Assembly (NCBI GenBank): GCA_009910795.1
Contig: VMEE01000092.1
Location: 1 to 6,196 of the forward strand
Source of the DNA: Dehalobacter sp. CP
Lineage (GTDB): Bacteria > Bacillota_B > Desulfitobacteriia > Desulfitobacteriales > Syntrophobotulaceae
Reading direction: 5' to 3'
DNA: 6,196 nt
Part shown: positions 1 to 5,586 of the stretch, in pieces
Position numbering within the stretch: position 1 is the stretch's first letter
Layout: each line of letters starts with the position of its first letter
Translations under genes and position numbers: made by a program
Notes under the pieces: model-generated
The model's input: only the letters and a program-made list of their open reading frames with translations
What the model was told of the DNA's origin: nothing
Database searches by the model: none

Positions 1-105
1 CCACTCCCCCTTATGAGCGGCACAAAAACTGAACGGACATTGGCAACCGGCAGACCTCGACAGTAGGCCGGCAGCTGGCGTGCGTCTGGAAGGGATGGTG
101 AGGAC

Positions 106-1056
106 ATGCTGCAGATCCTCAAGAGCGAAAACGATCTTCTCCGGGAACTGAACGCGGAGTCCTACGAGAAGGGTGCCTGGATCAACCTCATGGATCCGAG
201 TTCGGAGGAGTTGAACATCGTCAGGAGGCTGGTCGACCTGCCTCTCGACGTCCTGACGGCAGCCCTGGACGAAGAGGAAAGCGCCCGCATGGAGATCGAG
301 AACGAGTACATCCTCGTTCTCATCGACGTTCCCCGGAAGAGGGACAACGACCGGTACGAGACCCTGCCTCTCGGCATCATACTCGTGCCGGATGCCATCG
401 TCACGGTCTGCCTGGAGGAGACCGACGTCCTGACGTGCTTCAACCGGATGACGGCCCGCCTCTTCGACACCGGCAAGCGAACGCGCTTCCTGTTCAACAT
501 GCTCTACCGATCGGCGACGTTCTTCCTCCGCTACCTGAGGCAGATCAACATCCGCACGGACGAAATCGAGCGGCACCTGCGGCAGTCCATGAAGAACGAG
601 GAACTCTTCCAGCTGCTGGAGATGGAAAAGAGCTTGACCTACTTCACGGCGTCCCTCCGGACGAACCACATGGTCGTCGACAAGCTCCTCAGGCTCCGGA
701 ACAACGCGAAGCTCGAGCACCTCATCAAGATCTACGAGGAAGACGAGGACCTCCTCGAGGACGCTCAGGTCGAATACCGGCAGGCCATCGAGATGGTCCA
801 GATGTACAGCCAGATTCTCTCGGGCATGATGGACGCCTTTGCCTCCATCATCTCCAACAACCTGAACATGGTCATGAAATTCCTGACCTCCATGACGATT
901 ATCCTGGCCATTCCCACCATGTTCGCCAGCTTCTGGGGCATGAACGTCGGGGTTCCCTGGCTCGGGAAGGCCGGGGGCTTCTGGGCCGTCGGGGCGATCT
1001 CCGCCCTGGCCGCGGGATTCTCCGCCTTCGCCCTCTGGCGCCGCAACATGCTCTGA
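106..1056 (+). CDS. corA: CorA family divalent cation (Mg2+/Co2+) transporter
   Basis: This 316-residue inner-membrane protein should carry Mg2+ (or related divalent cations) into the cell as a homopentamer. Residues about 1-255 form the large, charged cytoplasmic domain, ending in a long helix rich in E, K, L and M. Two C-terminal membrane segments follow, at about 257-277 and 290-311, and the protein ends with a basic WRRNML tail. The signature GMN lies at residues 278-280, at the end of the first membrane helix, as in all CorA proteins. The periplasmic loop after it reads VGVPWLGKAGG and lacks the acidic MPE(L) sequence of classical CorA, so metal preference may differ. Length is normal for the family. 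The ATG at 106 is preceded by GGAAGGGA at 88-95 with a 10-nt spacing. The ATG at 95 is in another frame. A terminator-like hairpin follows, so the gene is probably monocistronic. Family assignment is secure; the ion is inferred. Confidence 0.95.
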   Translation: MLQILKSENDLLRELNAESYEKGAWINLMDPSSEELNIVRRLVDLPLDVLTAALDEEESARMEIENEYILVLIDVPRKRDNDRYETLPLGIILVPDAIVTVCLEETDVLTCFNRMTARLFDTGKRTRFLFNMLYRSATFFLRYLRQINIRTDEIERHLRQSMKNEELFQLLEMEKSLTYFTASLRTNHMVVDKLLRLRNNAKLEHLIKIYEEDEDLLEDAQVEYRQAIEMVQMYSQILSGMMDAFASIISNNLNMVMKFLTSMTIILAIPTMFASFWGMNVGVPWLGKAGGFWAVGAISALAAGFSAFALWRRNML

Positions 1057-1097
1057 TTCGGGACAGGTACAAATTCATTGTTTTCACCATCACAAAC

Positions 1098-1141
1098 GGG
1101 GCGCTCCTGGATCTGTTGATGCAGGGTGCCCCTCCCTTTTT
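1098..1141 (+). terminator. Intrinsic terminator candidate after corA
   Basis: GGGGC (1098-1102) pairs with GCCCC (1128-1132). The stem continues through a G-U pair, C-G, one bulged T (1105), then CCTG (1106-1109) against CAGG (1122-1125, with 1126 pairing 1104). After one G-G mismatch it is capped by ATC/GAT (1111-1113 with 1118-1120) around a TGTT loop. The stem is followed by TCCC and five T residues (1137-1141). The T-run starts four bases after the stem, which is slightly late for an ideal terminator. It lies 42 nt after the corA stop and ahead of the next gene's ribosome-binding site, where a terminator is expected. Confidence 0.65.
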
Positions 1142-1154
1142 GCCCGGTTTCGTC

Positions 1155-1160
1155 TATGAT
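1155..1160 (+). promoter_or_regulatory. Possible -10 element for the EamA transporter gene
   Basis: TATGAT matches the sigma-70 -10 consensus at five of six positions and lies 36 nt before the ATG at 1197, just past the corA terminator candidate. No convincing -35 hexamer exists 15-19 nt upstream, because that stretch is the C/T-rich terminator tail. The call rests on location and one hexamer only. Confidence 0.3.
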
Positions 1161-1196
1161 GCGGTGGGAATGTAACCAGGAAGGGAAGGATCCTCC

Positions 1197-2099
1197 ATGT
1201 GGGAAAAGCCCCCGGCCTGGAAAATCGTGACGGCCTTCGCGGCAATTTACGTGATCTGGGGAACGACGTACCTTGCCATCGGCATGATGGTCAAGACGAT
1301 TCCCCCGTACCTTGGGGCCGGGTCGCGTTTCCTGATCGCCGGCCTCCTCCTCTATGCCTTTCTCAGACTCAGGGGTACCCCGCGCCCCACGCTGCGCCAA
1401 TGGGGATGGGCGGCCCTGGCGGGCCTTCTCCTCCTCGTCGGTGGGAATGGCAGCATCGTCTGGGCCCAGAAGACGGTCCCGTCCGGAATCGCCTCGATCA
1501 TCGTCGCCACCGAACCCCTCTGGATTGTCGTCGTGAGCTGGCTTCTGTTCAAGGGAGGCCGCCCGACTCTCCTGGAAGGCGCCGGTATCCTGGGAGGCTT
1601 TGCCGGGATGGCCTTCCTGGTCGGTCCCTCCCTTTTTGCCCGTGGAGCCGGCATCGACCCCTTCGGGGCCGCGCTCCTGGTCTTCGCCACGATCTCCTGG
1701 GCATTCGGCTCCATGGTGAGCCGCCATGCCGACCTCCCGGAGAGCGCCTCCCTTGCCATGGGAATGGAGATGACCGTCGCGGGGATCGCCATGCTCCTCC
1801 TGGCCTTTCCGAAGGGGGACTGGGCGCAGTTTTCCCTTTCCGCCGTGTCGCGCACTTCTTTCCTGGGTTGGCTCTACCTCATCGTCTTCGGCTCCTGGGT
1901 CGGGTTCGTCGCGTTCTTCTTCCTCATGCGCCACTGCCGCCCGAGCCGGGCGGCGACCTATGCCTACGTCAACCCCGTCATTGCCGTTTTCCTGGGAGTG
2001 CTGGTCGCAGGTGAAGCCCTGTCGGGCCGTATCCTTGTTTCGGCGGCCGTCATCCTTGCCTCCGTGGCGATCGTGGTTACCTTCAGCCCCAAGAACTAG
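1197..2099 (+). CDS. yedA: EamA/DMT-superfamily exporter, YedA-like
   Basis: This 300-residue inner-membrane protein is of the drug/metabolite transporter type, probably an exporter of a small metabolite or amino-acid-like compound. The substrate cannot be told from sequence. About ten hydrophobic segments are visible in two EamA repeats (about 10-145 and 155-295). Stretches recalling E. coli YedA are YVIWGTTYLAIG (18-29), the GNG-to-ATEPLW region (83-109), including VPSGIAS, the SWAFGS segment (167-172) and ATYAYVNPVIAV (253-264) followed by AGEALS (271-276). The ATG at 1197 has AAGGGAAGGA (1181-1190) six nt upstream. Length is normal for the family. It is separated from corA by a terminator candidate and from the next gene by 49 nt. 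The family is certain; the yedA name reflects similarity in motifs, not proven orthology, and it could be another EamA paralogue. Confidence 0.92.
   Translation: MWEKPPAWKIVTAFAAIYVIWGTTYLAIGMMVKTIPPYLGAGSRFLIAGLLLYAFLRLRGTPRPTLRQWGWAALAGLLLLVGGNGSIVWAQKTVPSGIASIIVATEPLWIVVVSWLLFKGGRPTLLEGAGILGGFAGMAFLVGPSLFARGAGIDPFGAALLVFATISWAFGSMVSRHADLPESASLAMGMEMTVAGIAMLLLAFPKGDWAQFSLSAVSRTSFLGWLYLIVFGSWVGFVAFFFLMRHCRPSRAATYAYVNPVIAVFLGVLVAGEALSGRILVSAAVILASVAIVVTFSPKN
1626..1642 (+). repeat. 17-nt exact direct repeat (second copy; first copy at 1130-1146)
   Basis: The 17-mer CCCTCCCTTTTTGCCCG occurs identically at 1130-1146, the tail of the corA terminator candidate, and here inside the EamA transporter gene, where it encodes part of GPSLFARG. 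The copies are 496 nt apart in the same orientation and the flanking bases differ. The repeat is directly visible. A biological role is not shown, and C/T-rich composition makes chance plausible. Confidence 0.5.
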
Positions 2100-2110
2100 T
2101 CGTGCCACGG

Positions 2111-2119
2111 TGCTAAAAT
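2111..2119 (+). promoter_or_regulatory. Extended -10-type promoter upstream of the TMEM175 gene
   Basis: TGCTAAAAT matches the extended -10 pattern TGnTATAAT with one mismatch. It sits in the most AT-rich stretch of the window (2114-2127), 30 nt before the GTG start at 2149, and would give a leader of about 20-25 nt containing the GGGGAG ribosome-binding site. No good -35 hexamer is seen, which extended -10 promoters tolerate. A small inverted repeat, CGTG-C-CACG (2101-2109), lies directly upstream. If real, this promoter could drive the whole 2149-6196 gene run. Confidence 0.45.
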
Positions 2120-2134
2120 GAATTTAAGCCATTC

Positions 2135-2140
2135 GGGGAG
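2135..2140 (+). promoter_or_regulatory. Ribosome-binding site fixing the GTG start at 2149
   Basis: GGGGAG is 8 nt before GTG 2149. The nearby ATG at 2144 is in a different frame. The first in-frame ATG (2233, residue 29) lies after the conserved family motif, so GTG 2149 is the supported start. Confidence 0.7.
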
Positions 2141-2148
2141 CTGATGCC

Positions 2149-2769
2149 GTGGAAAGGCAGGCAGGAGGTTCGGGGTCCTTCTTATCTCCAAACCGTCTCG
2201 AAGCATTGACCGACGGAGTTTTTGCCATCGCCATGACCCTGATGGTCCTAAGCCTGGATTTGCCCCGCCTGCCCGGGAAAACCACGGAGGCGGAGCTTCT
2301 CTCCGCCCTCAGGGGCCTGCTCCTTCCCCTCTTCAAGTACGCCATCAGCTTCCTGCTGCTGGGAACCTTCTGGGTCATCCACATCCGGCAAGCCCATCAC
2401 GTTCGGCGCGTGGACGTCGTCTACCTCTGGCTCGGCATGGGGGCCCTTCTCCTCATCACCCTCGTTCCCTTTTCGACCTCCCTCGTGGGGGACTACCCGG
2501 ACATGGGCCCTGCCGAATATTTCTTCCACCTGAACATCCTGGGGATCAGCACTCTCTATGCCGCCCAGTGGGCCCATGCGACCCGGCACCATAGGCTCGT
2601 GGAACCCGACCTCCAGCCCGGGATGATCGAAAAGGAGCGTAGGCTGGGCCTCCTCATCCCGGCCTTCGCCATCATGGGACTCATGCTTGCCGCGGAGGGA
2701 CCCTTCGAAAGCAACCTCCTCTACGCCGCCGTACCCCCACTTGCGGCCCTGCTGCGCCGCTTTTCCTAG
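2149..2769 (+). CDS. TMEM175 / DUF1211 family potassium channel homologue
   Basis: This 206-residue protein is predicted to be a six-helix membrane protein. Bacterial TMEM175 proteins form tetrameric K+ channels without a classical selectivity filter. The family's opening motif, usually R-x-x-A-F-S-D-G, appears as RLEALTDG (16-23), followed by VFAIAMTLMVL in the pore-lining first helix. Further hallmarks are FWVIH (74-78), a histidine-bearing stretch QAHHVRRVD (81-89) and LVPFSTSL (105-112). Hydrophobic segments lie at about 22-38, 60-79, 93-112, 125-145, 166-183 and 189-203. Length is typical of bacterial members. The substitution of LTD for the near-invariant FSD is unusual. The gene starts with GTG, has its own promoter candidate, and ends 15 nt before the next gene. 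Its TAG stop lies inside the sequence that forms that gene's ribosome-binding site. The family call is strong; K+ conduction is inferred. Confidence 0.9.
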   Translation: MERQAGGSGSFLSPNRLEALTDGVFAIAMTLMVLSLDLPRLPGKTTEAELLSALRGLLLPLFKYAISFLLLGTFWVIHIRQAHHVRRVDVVYLWLGMGALLLITLVPFSTSLVGDYPDMGPAEYFFHLNILGISTLYAAQWAHATRHHRLVEPDLQPGMIEKERRLGLLIPAFAIMGLMLAAEGPFESNLLYAAVPPLAALLRRFS

Positions 2770-2775
2770 GGAGGG
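2768..2775 (+). promoter_or_regulatory. Ribosome-binding site for the TTG start at 2785, overlapping the upstream stop
   Basis: AGGGAGGG begins within the TAG stop (2767-2769) of the TMEM175 gene and lies 9 nt before TTG 2785. From that in-frame TAG to the conserved N-terminal strand of the next protein, TTG 2785 is the only plausible start codon in frame; the GTG at 2775 is out of frame. The arrangement suggests translational coupling between the two genes. Confidence 0.7.
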
Positions 2776-2784
2776 TGTCGGCGC

Positions 2785-3474
2785 TTGACCGACCCGACGG
2801 CCTCGCAGGGTACCCGGGAAAGAATCCTCCTCTTCGTCAAGGCGCCAAGGGCCGGGAGCGTGAAGACCCGGCTTGTCCCGGTCCTGGGGCCGTCCGGTGC
2901 GGAAACCCTCTACCGGGCGTTTGGCCTCGATTTTCTCGAAACCCTTCATCAAGCGGGTCGCCCCGTGACCGCCTGCTTTCACCCCCCGGAGGAAATCGAC
3001 GCCGTGCGGAAATGGCTCGGAACGGGCCTTTCCTATGCACCCCAGGAGGGGGAAGACCTTGGCCGGAGGATGGACCGCGCGTTCAGGGCGGCCTTCGATG
3101 CCGGGGAAGACCCGGTCCTGGCCGTCGGAGGAGACACGCCCGACCTGCCTGCAACCCTCCTGGAGGAAGCCTTCCGGGTGCTGGGCGAAAGCGATGCCGT
3201 GATCGTTCCCGCCACGGACGGGGGCTACGCCTCCATCGGGTTCACCCGGCAGGGCTACTGCCCTGAAGCTTTTAGCGGGATTGACTGGGGGTCGCCGTCG
3301 GTTCTCGATCAAACCCTGGCAATCCTTGCCGCCCGGGGGACCCGGGTTGGGCGCCTCGATCCCTGGCCGGATGTCGACACGCACGCGGACCTGGAGGCCC
3401 TCCGGGCCCGCCTCGTGCAATCGGGGGCCTGTCCGGCGGTAAGGGCCCTCCTGGGGAAGGAGGAGACCGGATGA
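2785..3474 (+). CDS. TIGR04282/DUF2064 family glycosyltransferase (rSAM/selenodomain-associated transferase 1)
   Basis: This 229-residue, probably soluble protein belongs to the nucleotide-sugar transferase-like family TIGR04282 (DUF2064), which databases label arsenosugar biosynthesis glycosyltransferase. Family hallmarks are visible in order. FVKAPRAGSVKTRL (17-30) is the nucleotide-binding opening that resembles MobA/CofC-type transferases. QEGEDLGRRM (87-96) follows, then GGDTPDLP (115-122) in the place of the usual GSDxPxL metal-binding strand, then PATDGGYASIGF (142-153), and DVDTHADLEAL (196-206) near the end. Length is normal. The start is TTG 2785, the only in-frame choice that keeps the first motif. 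The TGA stop (3472-3474) overlaps the ATG of the flavoprotein gene (3471-3473). The partner family TIGR04283 is encoded three genes on, which supports a joint pathway. The actual sugar donor and acceptor are unknown; an arsenosugar role is inferred from family co-occurrence only. Confidence 0.9.
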   Translation: MTDPTASQGTRERILLFVKAPRAGSVKTRLVPVLGPSGAETLYRAFGLDFLETLHQAGRPVTACFHPPEEIDAVRKWLGTGLSYAPQEGEDLGRRMDRAFRAAFDAGEDPVLAVGGDTPDLPATLLEEAFRVLGESDAVIVPATDGGYASIGFTRQGYCPEAFSGIDWGSPSVLDQTLAILAARGTRVGRLDPWPDVDTHADLEALRARLVQSGACPAVRALLGKEETG

Positions 3475-4907
3475 AGCATGCGGAAAAGGATCTCATCGTC
3501 ATCGGGGCGGGAGCCGGGGGACTGACTGCAGCAAGATTCGCCCGGGGCCTTGGCAAAGACGTCCTCCTCGTGGAAAAATCCCGAATAGGCGGCGAGTGCA
3601 CGTGGACCGGGTGCGTGCCCAGCAAGGCGCTCCTGGCCGCTGCAAAGGCCGCCCACGCGGCCCGCACCGCTTCGAAATGGGGGCTTTCCGTGCCCGAAGG
3701 CCCGGTGGGGACCGAGGGCGTCATGGCATCTGTGCGTTCCGTCGTGGCCGAGGTCTACGCGGGGGAAACCCCCGAGGTTCTCGAAAAGGAGGGCATCCGG
3801 GTTTTCATCGGGAACGCCCGATTTTCAGACCCCCGCACCGTTGAGCTGGACGGCCTGAAGACAACGGCCAGGCGGTTTTTGGTCTGCACGGGATCCTCCC
3901 CCGTTGTCCCGGCCATTCCCGGCATCGGCACCATCCGGCCGCTGACCAACGAGAGCGTCTTCGACCTCGCGGAGGTCCCGCGCTCCATGGCCGTCCTGGG
4001 GGCAGGACCCATCGGCATCGAGCTCGCCTCGGCCTTCAACCGCCTTGGGTGCCGCGTGACCGTCCTCATCCGGCGGACCGGCATCCTCCCGAAGGAGGAC
4101 CCCGAGCTTTCCTCCCGGCTCCAGGAAATGCTGGGCGCAGAAGGGGTCGTCTTCCTGGAGGAGACGGTCCCGTCCCGCGTCGAGCGGACGGAGGGAGGCG
4201 TACGCCTCTGGCTCAGGAAGGGCGGTCCCGAGGAACCGCTTGAAGCGGAGCACCTCCTCGTGGCGGCGGGCCGCCGGCCCAACGTCGAAGGGCTGAACCT
4301 GGAGGCTGCGGGGGTCCGGGTCGAGGAAAAGGGAATCAGGACGGACCGGAACCTACGGACGACCGCGGAGAGTATCTACGCCTGCGGCGACGTCACCGGC
4401 CGAACCCCTTTCTCCCACATGGCCGAGCGGGGGGCCATCACCGCGGTTCGCAACGCCTTTTTTCCCTTCCCGAAAGCTTTCGACGAGGAAAACGCGCTCT
4501 GGTCCACCTTCACGGATCCCGAGCTGGCCCGCGGAGGCCTGACGGAAGAGGAGGCCAGGAGTCGCTTCGGGGAGAAGATCCGGGTCTACCGGGTCGAAAT
4601 CGGTTCGCTCGACAGGGGCCGTGCCGAAAAAGCGGCGGGGCTCGCCAAGTTTGTCCTGGATCCTTCCGGCCGCCTTGCGGGGGTCTCCATCCTGGCTCCC
4701 GGGGCGGGAGAACTCCTCCACGAGGGGATGGCCGCACGAGTGCTGGGGATTCCCTTCCACAGGCTGGACGAGGTGATCCATGCCTACCCGACCTTCTCCG
4801 AGGCAACCAAGCGGGCAGCCAGGCTTGCCCGGGTCGACCGCCTATCGGCCAGCCCGGTCGTCCGTCTCCTGCGATCCCTGTCCGGAAACGGGCCGAAAGA
4901 GGCCTGA
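3471..4907 (+). CDS. MerA-like FAD-dependent pyridine nucleotide-disulfide oxidoreductase
   Basis: This 478-residue class I flavoprotein disulfide reductase probably moves electrons from NAD(P)H through FAD to an active-site disulfide and then to an unknown acceptor. The FAD dinucleotide fold starts with VIGAGAGG (10-17). The redox-active pair is C43 and C48 in GGECTWTGCVPSK (40-52), the CxxxxC arrangement of this class. The NAD(P)-binding fold carries GAGPIGIELASAF (177-189), and the second FAD motif is YACGDVTGRTPF (303-314). The C-terminal dimer domain ends with HAYPTFSE (437-444). Relative to dihydrolipoamide dehydrogenase (HPTxxE), Y439 takes the catalytic histidine position while E444 is kept. 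MerA also has tyrosine there. MerA's N-terminal heavy-metal domain and C-terminal vicinal cysteines are absent, so mercury reduction is doubtful. A ribosome-binding site, AAGGAGG (3457-3463), sits 7 nt before the ATG. It overlaps the upstream gene by 4 nt and leads the VTT gene by 4 nt. Glutathione, lipoamide or other disulfide substrates cannot be excluded. Confidence 0.9.
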   Translation: MKHAEKDLIVIGAGAGGLTAARFARGLGKDVLLVEKSRIGGECTWTGCVPSKALLAAAKAAHAARTASKWGLSVPEGPVGTEGVMASVRSVVAEVYAGETPEVLEKEGIRVFIGNARFSDPRTVELDGLKTTARRFLVCTGSSPVVPAIPGIGTIRPLTNESVFDLAEVPRSMAVLGAGPIGIELASAFNRLGCRVTVLIRRTGILPKEDPELSSRLQEMLGAEGVVFLEETVPSRVERTEGGVRLWLRKGGPEEPLEAEHLLVAAGRRPNVEGLNLEAAGVRVEEKGIRTDRNLRTTAESIYACGDVTGRTPFSHMAERGAITAVRNAFFPFPKAFDEENALWSTFTDPELARGGLTEEEARSRFGEKIRVYRVEIGSLDRGRAEKAAGLAKFVLDPSGRLAGVSILAPGAGELLHEGMAARVLGIPFHRLDEVIHAYPTFSEATKRAARLARVDRLSASPVVRLLRSLSGNGPKEA

Positions 4908-4911
4908 CCCG

Positions 4912-5586
4912 ATGTCCCGGGGACGAAGGCTCCTTTTCCTGCTGGGCATCCTGGCGGCCGTGGCGGCGGCGGCCCGCCTGCTGGGGCTCGACGACTGGCT
5001 TTCCCTGGAGAACCTGCGCATCCAGGCGCGGCCCGCGGCCCAGTGGGTCGAGGCTCACCCTGTCCTGGGTCCTCTCGTCTACATCGGCCTCTATGTCGGG
5101 GCCGTCGCGTTCAGCCTTCCCGGAGCTAGTGTCCTGAGCCTGGCCGGGGGAGCCCTCTTCGGTTTTTGGGCCGGGCTTGCCTTCATCGAAATCGGGGCCG
5201 TCACAGGGGCTTCCGCTCTCTTCCTGCTCGTGGACCGGGTCGGGGCCTTCCGTCTTCCCCGCGAAAAACCGGGCCTCATGGAACCGGTCTGCTCGGCCGT
5301 TCGGAACCAGGGCGCAGGTGCCCTGCTCTTCATGAGGCTCGTCCCGGTGTTTCCCTTCTTTCTCGTCAACCTGGCGGCTCCCGCCTGCGCCGTCTCCTTC
5401 CGGACCTTTTTCTGGACGACGGCCCTCGGCATCCTCCCCGGAAGCGCCGCCTACGCCTTCGCGGGAACGCAGCTGGCGGCCCTGGAAAGCCTGGAGGACG
5501 TATTCTCTCCCCCCTTCCTGGCGGCCCTTTTCCTGCTCGGGGCCATGAGCCTGGCCCCTGCGGCCTGGAAGCGGCTGAAGAAGTGA
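4912..5586 (+). CDS. VTT-domain (TVP38/TMEM64, DedA-related) inner-membrane protein
   Basis: This 224-residue integral membrane protein belongs to the VTT (formerly SNARE-associated/DedA) superfamily, relatives of which move lipids or polyprenyl phosphates across membranes. It has an N-terminal hydrophobic segment (7-25), a short amphipathic region, and then the VTT core. FSLPGASVLSLAGGALFG (67-84) is the typical first re-entrant motif, followed by a G-rich helix (88-106). FMRLVPVFPFFLVN (140-153) is the second, and FFWTTALGILPGSAAYAFAG (166-185) completes the core. A last membrane segment (201-218) precedes a basic tail. A longer reading from ATG 4780 would add 44 proline/arginine-rich residues overlapping the flavoprotein gene. 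ATG 4912 is preferred because AAAGAGG (4896-4902) lies 9 nt upstream and the hydrophobic signal-anchor starts directly after it. Its TGA stop shares a base with the next ATG. Pairing with a MerA-like flavoprotein recalls bacterial proteins in which the two domains are fused. The transported substrate is unknown. Confidence 0.9.
   Translation: MSRGRRLLFLLGILAAVAAAARLLGLDDWLSLENLRIQARPAAQWVEAHPVLGPLVYIGLYVGAVAFSLPGASVLSLAGGALFGFWAGLAFIEIGAVTGASALFLLVDRVGAFRLPREKPGLMEPVCSAVRNQGAGALLFMRLVPVFPFFLVNLAAPACAVSFRTFFWTTALGILPGSAAYAFAGTQLAALESLEDVFSPPFLAALFLLGAMSLAPAAWKRLKK

Noticed and set aside
13..66. 17-codon ORF upstream of corA as a leader peptide
   Set aside because: It has no ribosome-binding site before its ATG, no suggestive residue run and no attenuator structure after it.
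40..80. TTGGCA as a -35 element, or the CCGGCAG pair (47-53, 68-74) as an operator, upstream of corA
   Set aside because: No -10 hexamer lies at a correct distance from TTGGCA, the sequence does not fit a sigma-54 site, and a 7-nt repeat is expected by chance at this GC content.
435..1175. 246-codon + strand frame overlapping corA and running past its stop
   Set aside because: It is an out-of-frame shadow of corA, with composition rich in H, P, R and G. It has no ribosome-binding site and no domain.
1199..2014. 271-codon + strand frame overlapping the EamA gene
   Set aside because: It is a +1-shifted shadow of a well-supported membrane protein. Its translation is P/R/G/H-rich and lacks hydrophobic segments or motifs.
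765..2108. 447-codon open frame on the - strand
   Set aside because: It runs antisense across corA and the EamA gene, both of which have clear family motifs. Its product is a low-complexity G/E/R/D/H-rich string with no domain, which is typical of antisense frames in GC-rich DNA.
2248..3420. 390-codon open frame on the - strand
   Set aside because: It is antisense to the TMEM175 and TIGR04282 genes and has biased G/P/E/R-rich composition without recognisable motifs. Third-position GC bias explains the lack of stops.
3471..4907. Assignment of the flavoprotein as a true mercuric reductase (merA) with a mer operon
   Set aside because: The HMA domain, the C-terminal cysteine pair and neighbouring merR/merT/merP genes are all absent.
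4780..4911. 44-residue N-terminal extension of the VTT protein
   Set aside because: It overlaps the conserved C-terminus of the flavoprotein gene by 128 nt, encodes a Pro/Arg-rich stretch unlike VTT proteins, and ATG 4912 has a proper ribosome-binding site.
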